Shown piece after piece: positions 16,104 to 24,606 of a stretch of 64,000 nucleotides of DNA. The position numbers and the translations under genes were made by a program. Numbering within the stretch: the first letter of the stretch is position 1; each line of letters opens with the position of its first letter. The notes below the pieces were generated by a model. The model had not been told where the DNA came from, ran no database searches, and saw nothing but the letters and a program-made list of their open reading frames with translations. Source of the stretch: Amycolatopsis sulphurea (lineage in GTDB: Bacteria > Actinomycetota > Actinomycetes > Mycobacteriales > Pseudonocardiaceae). Location: NCBI RefSeq assembly GCF_002564045.1, contig NZ_PDJK01000002.1, positions 372,001 through 436,000 of the forward strand, in the 5' to 3' direction.

Positions 16104-18281
16104 GTGCGACTGGTCCGACTGGGACAGCAGCCCTCACGGGTCGCCGAGGACGTCCGCGCCGCGCTCGCCTCCCTCGGCCGGGGGAGCACCGTGATCGGCG
16201 GCGTCGCGTTGATCGGCGCCCGACCGGCGGACGAGCGTGCGGTGGAGGCGGTGGTGCTACTGCCCACCGGCGTGCTGATCGTGATCGGGGTCGATCTGCC
16301 CGATCCCGCGCTGCGCCTGGAAGCGCCGCTCAGCGGCCCGTGGAAGGCCGACGGCTGGCCGCTGGTGCACGGCGACGACGCGATCAACCCGGCCACCGAG
16401 GCACTCGACCTCTCCCAGGACTGCGAACGCCGGATCGCGGAACTGGGCGGCGGCCCGGTCGGCACGATCCTCGCGGTCGGCCCGTACGTGGAGACCGTCG
16501 AGCAGCCCCCCGGCGATCTGGCCGGCCCGGTCCGCGTCCTGCACCCGAGCCCGACGACCATGCTCGCCGCGACGGTCTCGCTGGCCACCGCCCGCCACCC
16601 GCGCTCGGTGGACCAGGTGCGGGCGCTGCTCGCCGCGCTCGCCCCCGGCCTCCCGGACCTGTCCGACGAAGCCCTGCTGGGCGAGGGCTTCGTCCGCTTC
16701 TCCGACGACACTCCGGCTCCCGCGGAGATGCTCGGCACGGTGCCGGGGCCGGCTGTCTCGCCGGAGTCCGGGCGGGGTGCGGCCGAGGAGCCGGATGCGG
16801 CTGTGCTTGCCGCTGCCGGAGGGGCGGCCGTTTCCGGCGCCGTCGGAGGAGCTGCTGCGTCGGGAGCTGCCGTTTCCGGGGCTGTCGGGCGGGATTCCGC
16901 CGAGGGGTCCGGCCGAACTGCCACCGCGTGGACTTCCCGGCGGATCGTCACCGAGGAGGAGGACACGGCTGCCGGGACTACGGTGGGTGTGCCTGCGGTG
17001 ACGGGGAATGCTGCTCCGGCTGCGGCGGTCGTACCCGGCCAAGGTGGCGCCGGGATGTCGGAGATGGCTGCGGCGGCGGAAACCTCCGTTGGGGAAACCT
17101 CCGGTCAAGCGGCGGCGGAGTCGGCGGCGGTTTCCCCGGTCGCGGATGATCCGGTTTCGGAGCCTGACAGGGTGCCGGAATCGCTGGGGGGTCCGGCTGC
17201 GCCGCGGAGAGCGGTCGCTTCCCCGGCCGAGACCATCGCTCCGGAGAGCGTGGGCGATTCTGCAGGTCCGAACCCCGGCAGCGCAGCAGGACCCGCTACT
17301 TCCGCGGACCCCGGCGACTCCGTGACCGGACCGTGGCCCGGCCAGTCGGGCGACTCCGGGGATTCCAGCAGCCCCAGCGATTCCCGTGGTTCCGACGATC
17401 CCGGCAACGCCGAGGCGCACAAGCCCCGCGTCGCCTCGGGGCCGCCGCCTCCGCCGGTGGCCCCGGCGATCTGGCCGGAGCCGGGCGAGGAAGACGACCT
17501 GGCCCTGCTGTCCGAGACTCCGGCCGAGCCGGGGGGACGGATCAACGGGAAGACGCCGTTCCCGGCGGTCCAGCCTGGGGTTGACGAAAGTGCCCGGCCG
17601 GCGCCAGTCGCGCTGGAGGAAACGGACGCAATGCCACCGCCGCCGGACGAGCCCAAGACGACCAAGACGAGCCGGTGGGTGCCGCTCGGGGCGATCGCGT
17701 TGCTGGTGGTGCTCGCGGTAGCCGCAGTGGTCGTCGCGACCGGCGGGGGCAGCAGCGGGGAGACGGCCGCGCCGCCGCCCGTCAGTAGTGCGCAGCCGGT
17801 GCGCACCACTGCTCCGGTCAGTATTGCGCCGCCGAGCAGTGTGGTGCCCAGCCTGAGTTTCGACGCACGGGCGAACAGCGCCGATCAGCGCTGTGCCTCG
17901 CACGCGTTCGGGGACGTGCAGGGCAGTCTCCAGCAGACGAGCTGCTCAGGCGTTCGCCGTGCCAGTTTCACCGCCGAGGTGGACGGCCGGGCCGCCGCGG
18001 TCACCGTCGCCGTGGTCGAGTTCCCGGGTGCCGCGCAGGCCGCGCACTTCAAGGAGATAGCGGACAACCCGGGCGGCGGCGGGATCCTCGACGTCGCCTC
18101 CGAGACCGGCACATGGCCCGGCGCCGTTCCGCAGTTCGAGAATGCCGCCTACGTCAGCCGGATCGAGGGCACGGGGGTCCGTCTGGTGCAGGCGGTCTGG
18201 ACGCCGGGACCGTCCACTTCGGACGACCCCGGCCTGGTCCGCGCGGCGAAGGGCGCGCTGGAGCTGCCGCTGACCTCCTGA
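16104..18281 (+). CDS. Large single-pass membrane protein with long disordered linker, function unknown
   Basis: 725 residues from GTG 16104 (GAGGAGGGG just upstream). Residues 1 to about 205 form a soluble domain beginning MRLVRLGQQPSRVAEDVRAA, with patches such as VEAVVLLPTGVLIVIGVDLP that resemble a nuclease-related or NERD-like core, though no motif proves it. Residues about 206-520 are low complexity, rich in Ala, Ser, Pro, Glu and Gly. One TM helix (WVPLGAIALLVVLAVAAVVV) lies at about 523-545. The last 150 residues, presumably outside the membrane, contain two Cys that could pair. In the linker the codon third positions carry more T than in flanking sequence. The stop lies 5 nt from the convergent gene, with CTGAGC/GCTCAG forming a tiny hairpin. 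Confidence 0.7.
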   Translation: MRLVRLGQQPSRVAEDVRAALASLGRGSTVIGGVALIGARPADERAVEAVVLLPTGVLIVIGVDLPDPALRLEAPLSGPWKADGWPLVHGDDAINPATEALDLSQDCERRIAELGGGPVGTILAVGPYVETVEQPPGDLAGPVRVLHPSPTTMLAATVSLATARHPRSVDQVRALLAALAPGLPDLSDEALLGEGFVRFSDDTPAPAEMLGTVPGPAVSPESGRGAAEEPDAAVLAAAGGAAVSGAVGGAAASGAAVSGAVGRDSAEGSGRTATAWTSRRIVTEEEDTAAGTTVGVPAVTGNAAPAAAVVPGQGGAGMSEMAAAAETSVGETSGQAAAESAAVSPVADDPVSEPDRVPESLGGPAAPRRAVASPAETIAPESVGDSAGPNPGSAAGPATSADPGDSVTGPWPGQSGDSGDSSSPSDSRGSDDPGNAEAHKPRVASGPPPPPVAPAIWPEPGEEDDLALLSETPAEPGGRINGKTPFPAVQPGVDESARPAPVALEETDAMPPPPDEPKTTKTSRWVPLGAIALLVVLAVAAVVVATGGGSSGETAAPPPVSSAQPVRTTAPVSIAPPSSVVPSLSFDARANSADQRCASHAFGDVQGSLQQTSCSGVRRASFTAEVDGRAAAVTVAVVEFPGAAQAAHFKEIADNPGGGGILDVASETGTWPGAVPQFENAAYVSRIEGTGVRLVQAVWTPGPSTSDDPGLVRAAKGALELPLTS

Positions 18282-18286
18282 GCGGC

Positions 18287-19681
18287 TCAGAGCCCGTACG
18301 CCTCCAGCAGCCGCAGCCAGACCTCGCTGATCGTGGGGAACGCCGGTACCGCGTGCCACAACCGGTCCAGTGGAACCTCGCCGACCACGGCGATGGTCGC
18401 CGAGTGCAGCAACTCCGAAACGTCCTGACCGACGAAGGTCACGCCGAGCACCACGCCGCGTTCGGTGTCCACCACCATCCGGGCCTTGCCCGCGTACCCG
18501 TCGGCGTGCAGCGAAGAGCCGGCGACCGCGATGTCGATGTCCACGACCCGGTCGGCGGAATCCTCGCGTGCCTCGGTCAGCCCGACCGAGGTCACCTCCG
18601 GATCGGTGAACACCACCTGCGGCACGGCGTGATGGTCGGCAGTGGCGCTGTACCGGCTCCACGGCTCGGTGGAGACTTCCGCACCGCGTGCCCGGGCGGC
18701 CACGGTGTCACCGGCGACGCGCGCGCCGTACTTGCCCTGGTGGGTCAGCAGCGCCCGGCCGGTCACGTCGCCCGCCGCGTAGAGCCAGCCACCGTCCACT
18801 GCGGACACCCGGCCGCTCTCGTCCACCGCCAGCGGGCCGCCGGCGGGCAGGCCGAGCACGTCCAGGCCGACGTCGCCGGTGGCCGGTGCCCGCCCCGTGG
18901 CGACCAGCAGCTCGTCCACCACGAGTTCCGTGCCGTCGACCAGCGTCAGCGCAGTGCCACCGTCCACAACGGACACCTCGCGCAGGCCGGACGAGGCATG
19001 TACCCGCACCCCGGCCTCCCGTAGCCCGTCGAGTAGCAGGTCACCGGCGAAGTCCGGCAGCTTCGGCAGCGGCCGCGGGCCGGTGATCACCAGGTCCACC
19101 CGCGCGCCGAGCCGGGCCCACGCCTGCGCCATCTCGACGCCGACCACGCCGCCGCCGAGCACGCCGAGCCGAGCGGGCACCTCGGACGCCGACGTCGCCT
19201 CGCGTGAACCCCACGGCCGGATCGCGTCCAGCCCGGGAATCGGCGGCACCCGCGGGACGCTGCCGGTGCACACGATCACCGCGTGCCGCGCGGTGATCAC
19301 CTGATCATCGCCGACGGTGACCTCGCGTTCCCCGGTGACGCGCCCGTGCCCGCGGATCGGTTCGATGCCCGCGCCACGTGCCCACTCGACCTGCCCGGTG
19401 TCGTCACCCTTGCCGGTGAACCAGTCGCGGCGCGCGAGCACGGGGGCCGCGTCCAGCTCGTCCCCGATCGGCACGCCGGGCATCCGCTTGGCCGCGGCGA
19501 GCAGATTCCCCGGGCGCAGCAACGCCTTGCTCGGGATGCACGCCCAGTAGGAGCACTCCCCGCCGAACCGCTCGTGTTCGACCAGCGCCACCTTCAGCCC
19601 GCCCATCGCGGCCCGCTCGGCAGCCACCTCACCCACCGGGCCCGCACCGATCACCACGACGTCGAAAGTCAGTTCCGCCAT
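18287..19681 (-). CDS. NAD(P)/FAD disulfide-oxidoreductase-like protein with altered active site
   Basis: A 464-residue flavoprotein of the dihydrolipoamide dehydrogenase/mercuric reductase fold. The FAD motif VVVIGAGPVGEVAAE is at 8-22, the NAD(P) motif GVLGGGVVGVEMAQ lies near 170, and the second FAD motif LYAAGDVTG lies near 300. The redox pair Cys43 and Cys48 is kept (GGECSYWACIPSK), though the usual N-V-G between them is Y-W-A. At the C-terminus the normal catalytic HPTxxE reads FPTISE (448-453), so the proton-relay His is replaced by Phe. It is therefore probably not a true lipoamide dehydrogenase; a quinone or other NAD(P)H dehydrogenase role is possible. ATG 19681 is chosen because the GxGxxG motif follows at the standard distance. 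Confidence 0.8.
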   Translation of the reverse strand: MAELTFDVVVIGAGPVGEVAAERAAMGGLKVALVEHERFGGECSYWACIPSKALLRPGNLLAAAKRMPGVPIGDELDAAPVLARRDWFTGKGDDTGQVEWARGAGIEPIRGHGRVTGEREVTVGDDQVITARHAVIVCTGSVPRVPPIPGLDAIRPWGSREATSASEVPARLGVLGGGVVGVEMAQAWARLGARVDLVITGPRPLPKLPDFAGDLLLDGLREAGVRVHASSGLREVSVVDGGTALTLVDGTELVVDELLVATGRAPATGDVGLDVLGLPAGGPLAVDESGRVSAVDGGWLYAAGDVTGRALLTHQGKYGARVAGDTVAARARGAEVSTEPWSRYSATADHHAVPQVVFTDPEVTSVGLTEAREDSADRVVDIDIAVAGSSLHADGYAGKARMVVDTERGVVLGVTFVGQDVSELLHSATIAVVGEVPLDRLWHAVPAFPTISEVWLRLLEAYGL

Positions 19682-19726
19682 ACGCCCAGGGCACACCACC
19701 GGAGTGGATCACGCAAGCGCACCCAG

Positions 19727-19777
19727 CTGTGAAGGGGCCCTTCACGGACTCTGAGTCTGTGAAGGGCCCCTTCACAG
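19727..19777. repeat. 51-bp compound palindrome, copy 2
   Basis: Same three-part layout as the copy at 3176, with a single arm mismatch (GGACTC on the left, GAGTCT on the right). On the minus strand it supplies the TGA stop codon of the lipoate-ligase-like gene (19772-19774). It lies between that gene and the flavoprotein gene downstream of it. Confidence 0.9.
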
Positions 19778-20503
19778 ACCGAGCTGCCGCCCGTCGGAAT
19801 GCCACGGCGGGTGGTGGTAGCGCGTGCTCAGCAGCGCGCGGTGCCGGGCGAGTTCGGCGGAGGTGGGTGGACGAGGGGCGAGCGGGCCGAGCAGCTCGGC
19901 GGCGACGGCACGGACCACGGTCTCGATCTCACCGCGCGGCAGCCGGACGCCGTGGTCGGCCAAGGACGCGACCGGGCTGCGGTGCGAGTCCAGGGGCTTC
20001 GGATCCGGCGGCGGACCGGTGAGGTAGGCGCTGACACGCGCCGCATCGGTGTCGACGAGCAGCGTCGAGTGCGCCAGCAGGCCTTCCTTCGTGCGGAAAA
20101 CCGCGAACCCGCACAGCTTCGTCTCGCCGACGAACACGCCCCGATCACCGAGCCGCGGCAGCAGCCCGAACCGTTCGACGACACCGGTCATCAGCCTGCC
20201 GAGCATCTCCATCGGCCGATCCGCGGGGCCGGGCAGCACGAGCGTCACGTTGAGGTTGCCGGGATCGTGGAACACCGTGCCGCCGCCACTGGCGCGGCGC
20301 AGCACCGGCACCCCGTCACGGACGCAGTCGGCCACCCGGACCTCCCGGGCGATCTTCTGCCCGCGCCCGACCACGACGCACACCGGGTTGCGCCACAGCC
20401 ACAGCAACGGCGCTGCCGGAGCCTCCCGCAACAACGCCTCGTCGAAGGCGAGGTTCTCGGCCGGACCCGCGAACTCGGCCCGCACATCCGACCCACCGCT
20501 CAT
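19772..20503 (-). CDS. Lipoate-protein ligase A-like protein
   Basis: A 243-residue member of the biotin/lipoate ligase (BPL/LplA/LipB) fold, which transfers lipoate or octanoate to E2 and GcvH proteins. Conserved motifs are RRASGGGTVFHDPGNLN (residues about 69-85) and the Lys-containing GETKLCGFAVFR followed by LLAHSTLLVD. The N-terminal AENLAFDEALLREA is also typical. It lacks the separate C-terminal domain of E. coli LplA, like many short actinobacterial forms. ATG 20503 overlaps the pntB stop (ATGA), so it is the last gene of the pnt operon. Its stop codon and C-terminal end lie in the 51-bp palindrome, which suggests insertion of that repeat trimmed or reset the gene end. Confidence 0.8.
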   Translation of the reverse strand: MSGGSDVRAEFAGPAENLAFDEALLREAPAAPLLWLWRNPVCVVVGRGQKIAREVRVADCVRDGVPVLRRASGGGTVFHDPGNLNVTLVLPGPADRPMEMLGRLMTGVVERFGLLPRLGDRGVFVGETKLCGFAVFRTKEGLLAHSTLLVDTDAARVSAYLTGPPPDPKPLDSHRSPVASLADHGVRLPRGEIETVVRAVAAELLGPLAPRPPTSAELARHRALLSTRYHHPPWHSDGRQLGL

Positions 20504-21891
20504 AGGGTTTTGAGTTCCTCCACGATCTCGCCCACCGACGATTTCGCGTCGCCGAAGAGCATGCTGGTCTTCGGATCGTAGAACAGCTCGTTGTCGATCC
20601 CGGCGAAGCCCGAACTCATCCCGCGCTTGAGCACGATCACCGAGCGGCTCTCGCTGACCTGCAGGATCGGCATCCCGTAGATCGGCGAACCCGGATCGGT
20701 CCGCGCGGCCGGGTTCGTCACGTCGTTCGCGCCGATCACGAGCGCGACGTCGGTCTGCGCGAACTCGGAGTTGATCTCGTCCATCTCGCGCAGCTGCTCG
20801 TACGGCACGTCGGCCTCGGCAAGCAGCACGTTCATGTGCCCCGGCATGCGGCCGGCCACCGGGTGGATCGCGTAGGAGACCTCGATGCCCTTGCTCTCCA
20901 GCAGTTTCGCCATCTCGCGCACGGCGTGCTGCGCCTGTGCCACGGCCATCCCGTACCCGGGCACCACGACGACCTTGCTCGCGTAGGCCATCTGGATCGC
21001 GGTGTCCGCGGCGCTCGTGCTGCGCACCGGCCGGACTTCACCGGACCCGGACCCGCCGCTCGTGACCGCGGTGCCACCGCCGAACCCGCCGGCCACGATC
21101 GCCGGGATCGACCGATTCATCGCTTTCGCCATCAGGTTGGTGAGGATCGAACCCGACGCCCCGACGATCATGCCCGCGACGATCAGCGCGGTGTTCGACA
21201 ACGCCAGCCCCATCGCCGCCGCGGAAAGCCCGGTGAACGCGTTCAGCAGCGAGATCACCACCGGCATGTCCGCACCGCCGATCGGCAGCACCACCAGCAC
21301 ACCCAGCAGCGCGGCCGTGACCAGCAGCCCGATCATCAGCACCTCGCCGTCGCCGCCCGCGGCGATCACCACCGCACAGGCCAGCGCGGCCAGCAGCACC
21401 AGCACGTTCAGCGGCTGCTGCACCCTGCCGAGGGTGACCGGGCGGCCGGTGATCAGCTCCTGCAGCTTGCCGAACGCGATGTTCGAGCCCCAGAACGAGA
21501 TCGAACCGATCAGCGCGGCGAACAACGAGGCGATCGCGACATACCGCGGCTCGTGCGCATACGCGTCGGTGTTGCGGAACTCGACCCACGCGATGAGCGC
21601 GACCGCACCGCCGCCGACACCGTTGAACAGCGCCACCATCTGCGGCATCGCGGTCATCTTCACCTTGCGCGCGGACGGCACGCCCACCAGCGCACCGATC
21701 GCGACGCCGAGCACGATCAGCGGCCAGTTGCCCATACCCGGGGTGAGCAGTGTGGCGATCACCGCGATTCCCATGCCCGTGGCGGCGATCCAGTTGCCGC
21801 GCACCGCGGTACGCGGACCGGTCAGCCCCATCAGGCCGTAGATGAACAACGCGAACGCGACGATGTAGAGAACGGCGACGAGCTGCGTCAC
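20500..21891 (-). CDS. pntB: NAD(P) transhydrogenase subunit beta
   Basis: The membrane and NADP(H)-binding subunit of proton-translocating transhydrogenase, which uses the proton gradient to make NADPH from NADH. It has 463 residues: about nine TM helices over residues 1-265, then a soluble domain III. Domain III shows VVVPGYGMAVAQAQHAV (Rossmann loop), HPVAGRMPGHMNVLLAEA and GANDVTNPAA, and ends with FGDAKSSVGEIVEELKTL. Its start overlaps pntA2 by 4 nt. The operon order is pntA1, pntA2, pntB, then the lipoate-ligase-like gene. Confidence 0.96.
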   Translation of the reverse strand: MTQLVAVLYIVAFALFIYGLMGLTGPRTAVRGNWIAATGMGIAVIATLLTPGMGNWPLIVLGVAIGALVGVPSARKVKMTAMPQMVALFNGVGGGAVALIAWVEFRNTDAYAHEPRYVAIASLFAALIGSISFWGSNIAFGKLQELITGRPVTLGRVQQPLNVLVLLAALACAVVIAAGGDGEVLMIGLLVTAALLGVLVVLPIGGADMPVVISLLNAFTGLSAAAMGLALSNTALIVAGMIVGASGSILTNLMAKAMNRSIPAIVAGGFGGGTAVTSGGSGSGEVRPVRSTSAADTAIQMAYASKVVVVPGYGMAVAQAQHAVREMAKLLESKGIEVSYAIHPVAGRMPGHMNVLLAEADVPYEQLREMDEINSEFAQTDVALVIGANDVTNPAARTDPGSPIYGMPILQVSESRSVIVLKRGMSSGFAGIDNELFYDPKTSMLFGDAKSSVGEIVEELKTL

Positions 21892-22202
21892 TTCCCGGCC
21901 TCCTCATCAGCGTCCGGAGCCGGCTTCTTCCCCTTGAACATCGCCAGCATCCGGTCCGTGACAAGGAATCCGCCGACCACGTTGATCGTGCCGAAGGCGA
22001 TCGCGATCACCAGCAGCACCTTGTTCAGCACCCCGTCCACGCCGAGGCCGAGCACGATCAGGCCGCCGAGCAGCACGATGCCGTGGATCGCGTTGGTCCC
22101 CGACATCAACGGCGTGTGCAGGGTGTTCGGCACCTTCGAGATCACCGCGAAGCCCACGAAACCCGCGAGCACGAGCACGGCCAGGTTTTCCACCAGGGTC
22201 AC
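21888..22202 (-). CDS. pntA2: NAD(P) transhydrogenase subunit alpha, membrane part
   Basis: A 104-residue membrane subunit corresponding to the C-terminal domain II portion of E. coli PntA, split off as a separate gene as in many actinobacteria and alphaproteobacteria. Three or four helices are evident (LAVLVLAGFVGFAVISKVPN, IHGIVLLGGLIVLG, LLVIAIAFGTINVVGGFLVTDRM). The motif PNTLHTPLMSGTNAIHGI is characteristic. The GTG start at 22202 overlaps the pntA1 stop by 4 nt. Confidence 0.95.
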   Translation of the reverse strand: MTLVENLAVLVLAGFVGFAVISKVPNTLHTPLMSGTNAIHGIVLLGGLIVLGLGVDGVLNKVLLVIAIAFGTINVVGGFLVTDRMLAMFKGKKPAPDADEEAGK

Positions 22203-23305
22203 GACTCGCTCCCTTCCCGGCCGGCCACGCAGGCACCGGCGACGACCTCGTCGGAGAAGTCCAGCCGCAGCTCACCCTCCTTGGTCACGAGCAGTTCCAG
22301 CAGCTCGGTCACGTTGCGCGCGTACAGCTCGCTCGCATGCGCGGGCATCCCGGCGGGCAGGTTGAGCGGCGCACTGACCGTGACGCCGTACGCCACCACG
22401 TCTTCGCCCGGACGACTCAGCGCGCAGTTCCCACCGGATTCCCCGGCCAGGTCGAGCACCACACCCCCGGCGGGCATGCCCTGCACCGCTTCCTCGGTGA
22501 CCAGCGTCGGTGCTTTGCGTCCGGGCACCAGCGCGGTGGTGACCACGACGTCGAACTTCGTGATCGCTTCCGTGAGCCGACGCTGCTGCTCCGCGCGTTC
22601 CTCCTCGGTCAGCTCCCGGGCGTAGCCACCTTCACCTACCGCCTCGATGCCGAGGTCGAGGAACCGCGCGCCGAGCGAACGGACCTGTTCGCCGACTTCG
22701 GGCCGTACGTCGTAGCCGGTGGTCTGGGCGCCCAGCCGTTTCGCCGTGGCCAGCGCCTGCAGCCCGGCCACCCCGGCGCCCAGCACCAGTACCTTCGCCG
22801 GGGGCACCGTGCCCGCCGCGGTGGTGAGCATCGGGAAGAACCGGGTCAGCTTCTCCGCCGCCAGGAGCACCGCCCGATAACCGGCGACGCTGCTCTGCGA
22901 GGACAGCGCGTCCATCGCCTGCGCACGGGAGATCCTCGGCACCGCTTCCATCGCGAACGCCCGGATGCCGGCCTTCTCCAGTGCGGCAATACCGTCCGGA
23001 TCGCCGCGGGGATCGAGAAATCCGATCAGCAAGGCGCCCCGCTTGAGCTTCGCGATTTCCTCCGCGGCCGGCGCGGCGACCTTGACCACCACGTCCGACT
23101 GCCAGGGATCGCCCAGCTCCGCACCGGCCTCGGTGTACGCGTCGTCGGTCAGCTGCGCACCCGCGCCCGCCCCTCGCTCGACGATCGTGGTCAGGTCACG
23201 TTGCGCGAGCCTCGGCACCAGCTTCGGCACGAGCGCGACCCGGCGTTCGCCGGGCCGGGACTCGGTGACCACGCCGACCGTGAGCCGGCTTCCGTCTTCC
23301 GCCAC
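22199..23305 (-). CDS. pntA1: NAD(P) transhydrogenase subunit alpha, NAD-binding part
   Basis: The soluble NAD(H)-binding domain I of transhydrogenase, 368 residues. It begins with TVGVVTESRPGERRVALVP, typical of the alanine dehydrogenase/PntA family. The middle carries DALSSQSSVAGYRA and the dinucleotide motif VLVLGAGVAGLQALATAKRLGA (about 170-191). The C-terminal domain has LVTEEAVQGMPAGGVVLDLA. It heads the operon; the start region is ATG 23305. The predicted role is supply of NADPH for biosynthesis such as fatty acids. Confidence 0.95.
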   Translation of the reverse strand: MAEDGSRLTVGVVTESRPGERRVALVPKLVPRLAQRDLTTIVERGAGAGAQLTDDAYTEAGAELGDPWQSDVVVKVAAPAAEEIAKLKRGALLIGFLDPRGDPDGIAALEKAGIRAFAMEAVPRISRAQAMDALSSQSSVAGYRAVLLAAEKLTRFFPMLTTAAGTVPPAKVLVLGAGVAGLQALATAKRLGAQTTGYDVRPEVGEQVRSLGARFLDLGIEAVGEGGYARELTEEERAEQQRRLTEAITKFDVVVTTALVPGRKAPTLVTEEAVQGMPAGGVVLDLAGESGGNCALSRPGEDVVAYGVTVSAPLNLPAGMPAHASELYARNVTELLELLVTKEGELRLDFSDEVVAGACVAGREGSES

Positions 23306-24169
23306 GCGACCTCCTCGACAGTGAGGATCATCGGACGTGCCAGGTCTACCACGCGCCGGGCAGCCGCCCTAGTCATCGCGATCAGGTTGACCTGGCCGGC
23401 GGCTGCCAATACGGCACCCCGAGCAGGATCATCCGGAGCCGCTTCTGGGCCATCTGCCGGATCCGCTCGTCCGCCCCGGTGTCCCCGGGCCGGGTCTCCA
23501 GAAGCTCGGCGAGACCGGCGACTGGTTCACCGACCTGATCGAAATGCGCGAGGCCGCGGCCCGCGCCCGCGCGGACTCCCCCGGCCGGGAGGACCCGGAT
23601 CCCCGCTGAGCCGCCGCCGGGCCGGAATGCGCCCGGCCCGGATTCGCAGGGGGTCCGGCTTTCCGGCCCAGCCCGGATTTCCGGAAGTCGACCGGTTTCC
23701 GGAAGTGGTTCTTCCCGCCACGCCGCCGCACCGGCACCGACAGGGTCCCGGCAAGGTTGGTCGAGGGGTTCGAGATGCGCGACCACCTCGTGGTGTGTGC
23801 CGGGCCGGTTTCGGGTCTGTGAAGGGGCCCTTCACAGCCTCAGAGTCCGTGAGGGGCCCCTTCACGGACCTCCGCCCGGCTGTTCAGGGCCCTTCACACC
23901 GACTTTGCCGACACCCTGCGGCACCGACGCCCCAGCGGCCCGAGTCCTCAAGCGACACCCCGCCCGCCGTCCCGGAACGGGGGTTTCCCTACCCGGGAGG
24001 CAGGTAGTCCCGGTGGTCCCACCACTGCGGGCACGGCAGACTCGGCAGGGTGAGTGCCCACGCCAGCCGCGTTTTTCGGCAAGCTCCGCCTGCCGCCATC
24101 GGAGGGGCACAACCGGCGGGTGCCCGCCGTGCTCCGTTACCTCGATTCCTGAGCCCTACGCTGAAGCCC
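23306..24169. other. Intergenic 864 bp with gene debris and a small mobile element
   Basis: The pnt promoter should lie just right of 23305. Between 23382 and 23620 both strands give protein-like but unstarted frames: minus ends ERIRQMAQKRLRMILLGVPYW, plus ends GDWFTDLIEMREAAARARAD followed by a stop at about 23610. These are most easily read as fragments of a lost gene; neither is called. The 178-bp element at 23741-23918 follows. From 23928 to 24169 nothing was recognised. Confidence 0.5.
23741..23918 (+). mobile_element. MITE-like non-autonomous element, copy A
   Basis: A 178-bp element with imperfect 19-nt terminal inverted repeats: CAGGGTCCCGGCAAGGTTG at the left and, read outward, CAGGGTGTCGGCAAAGTCG at the right. 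It is bounded directly on both sides by the 9-bp repeat CGGCACCGA (23732-23740 and 23919-23927), the mark of a transposase-made staggered cut. Inside are a short frame ending CAGPVSGL-stop and a mutated copy of the 51-bp palindrome at 23817-23867. No transposase is encoded, so it would have moved in trans. A longer copy lies inverted at 36395-36673. Confidence 0.82.
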
Positions 24170-24580
24170 ATGTACTCCACCGAGATCGAGGTAAGCACCG
24201 GCCACAGCGCGGTGGTGCACGACCTGACCCGCGAGGCCGAAGCGTTCCTGCGTGACGCCGACGCCACCGACGGCCTCCTGCACGTGTGGGTACCGCACGC
24301 CACGGCCGGGCTCACCGTACTGGAGACCGGCGCGGGTAGCGACGACGACCTGCTCGCCGCCCTCGACGAGCTGCTCCCCCGCGACGACCGCTGGCAGCAC
24401 CGGCACGGCAGCGCCGGGCATGGCCGTGACCACGTGCTGCCCGCGCTGATTCCGCCGTACGCGAGCGTGCCGGTACTGGGCGGGGTGTTGATGCTGGGCA
24501 CCTGGCAGTCGGTGTGCTTGGTGGACACGAACGTCGACAATCCGGTGCGCCGGGTGCGCTTCAGCTTCCTCGCCGGGTGA
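24170..24580 (+). CDS. YjbQ/UPF0047 family protein
   Basis: A 136-residue protein of the secondary thiamine-phosphate synthase-like YjbQ family (UPF0047). The family fold is a trimeric beta barrel; its physiological role is unsettled. Conserved stretches are LLHVWVPHATAGLTVLE near residue 40 (family H-x-T-A pattern) and WQHRHGSAGHGRDHVLPALI near 82, with GTWQSVCLVDTN near the C-terminus. The start is ATG 24170. The next gene, a HAD hydrolase, begins 27 nt downstream and is probably co-transcribed. Confidence 0.85.
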   Translation: MYSTEIEVSTGHSAVVHDLTREAEAFLRDADATDGLLHVWVPHATAGLTVLETGAGSDDDLLAALDELLPRDDRWQHRHGSAGHGRDHVLPALIPPYASVPVLGGVLMLGTWQSVCLVDTNVDNPVRRVRFSFLAG

Positions 24581-24606
24581 GCGCCGCGTCGGTACCATCG
24601 TCGAGC

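Noticed and set aside
23382..23786. Minus-strand frame of 134 codons next to pntA1
   Set aside because: Only its last 50 residues look protein-like, the opposite strand is equally plausible, and the upstream part runs into the mobile element.
23768..23790. GGTTCGAGATGCGCGACC resembling a tRNA T-arm
   Set aside because: No acceptor, D or anticodon arm fits around it; the same sequence lies in mobile element B and is part of the element.
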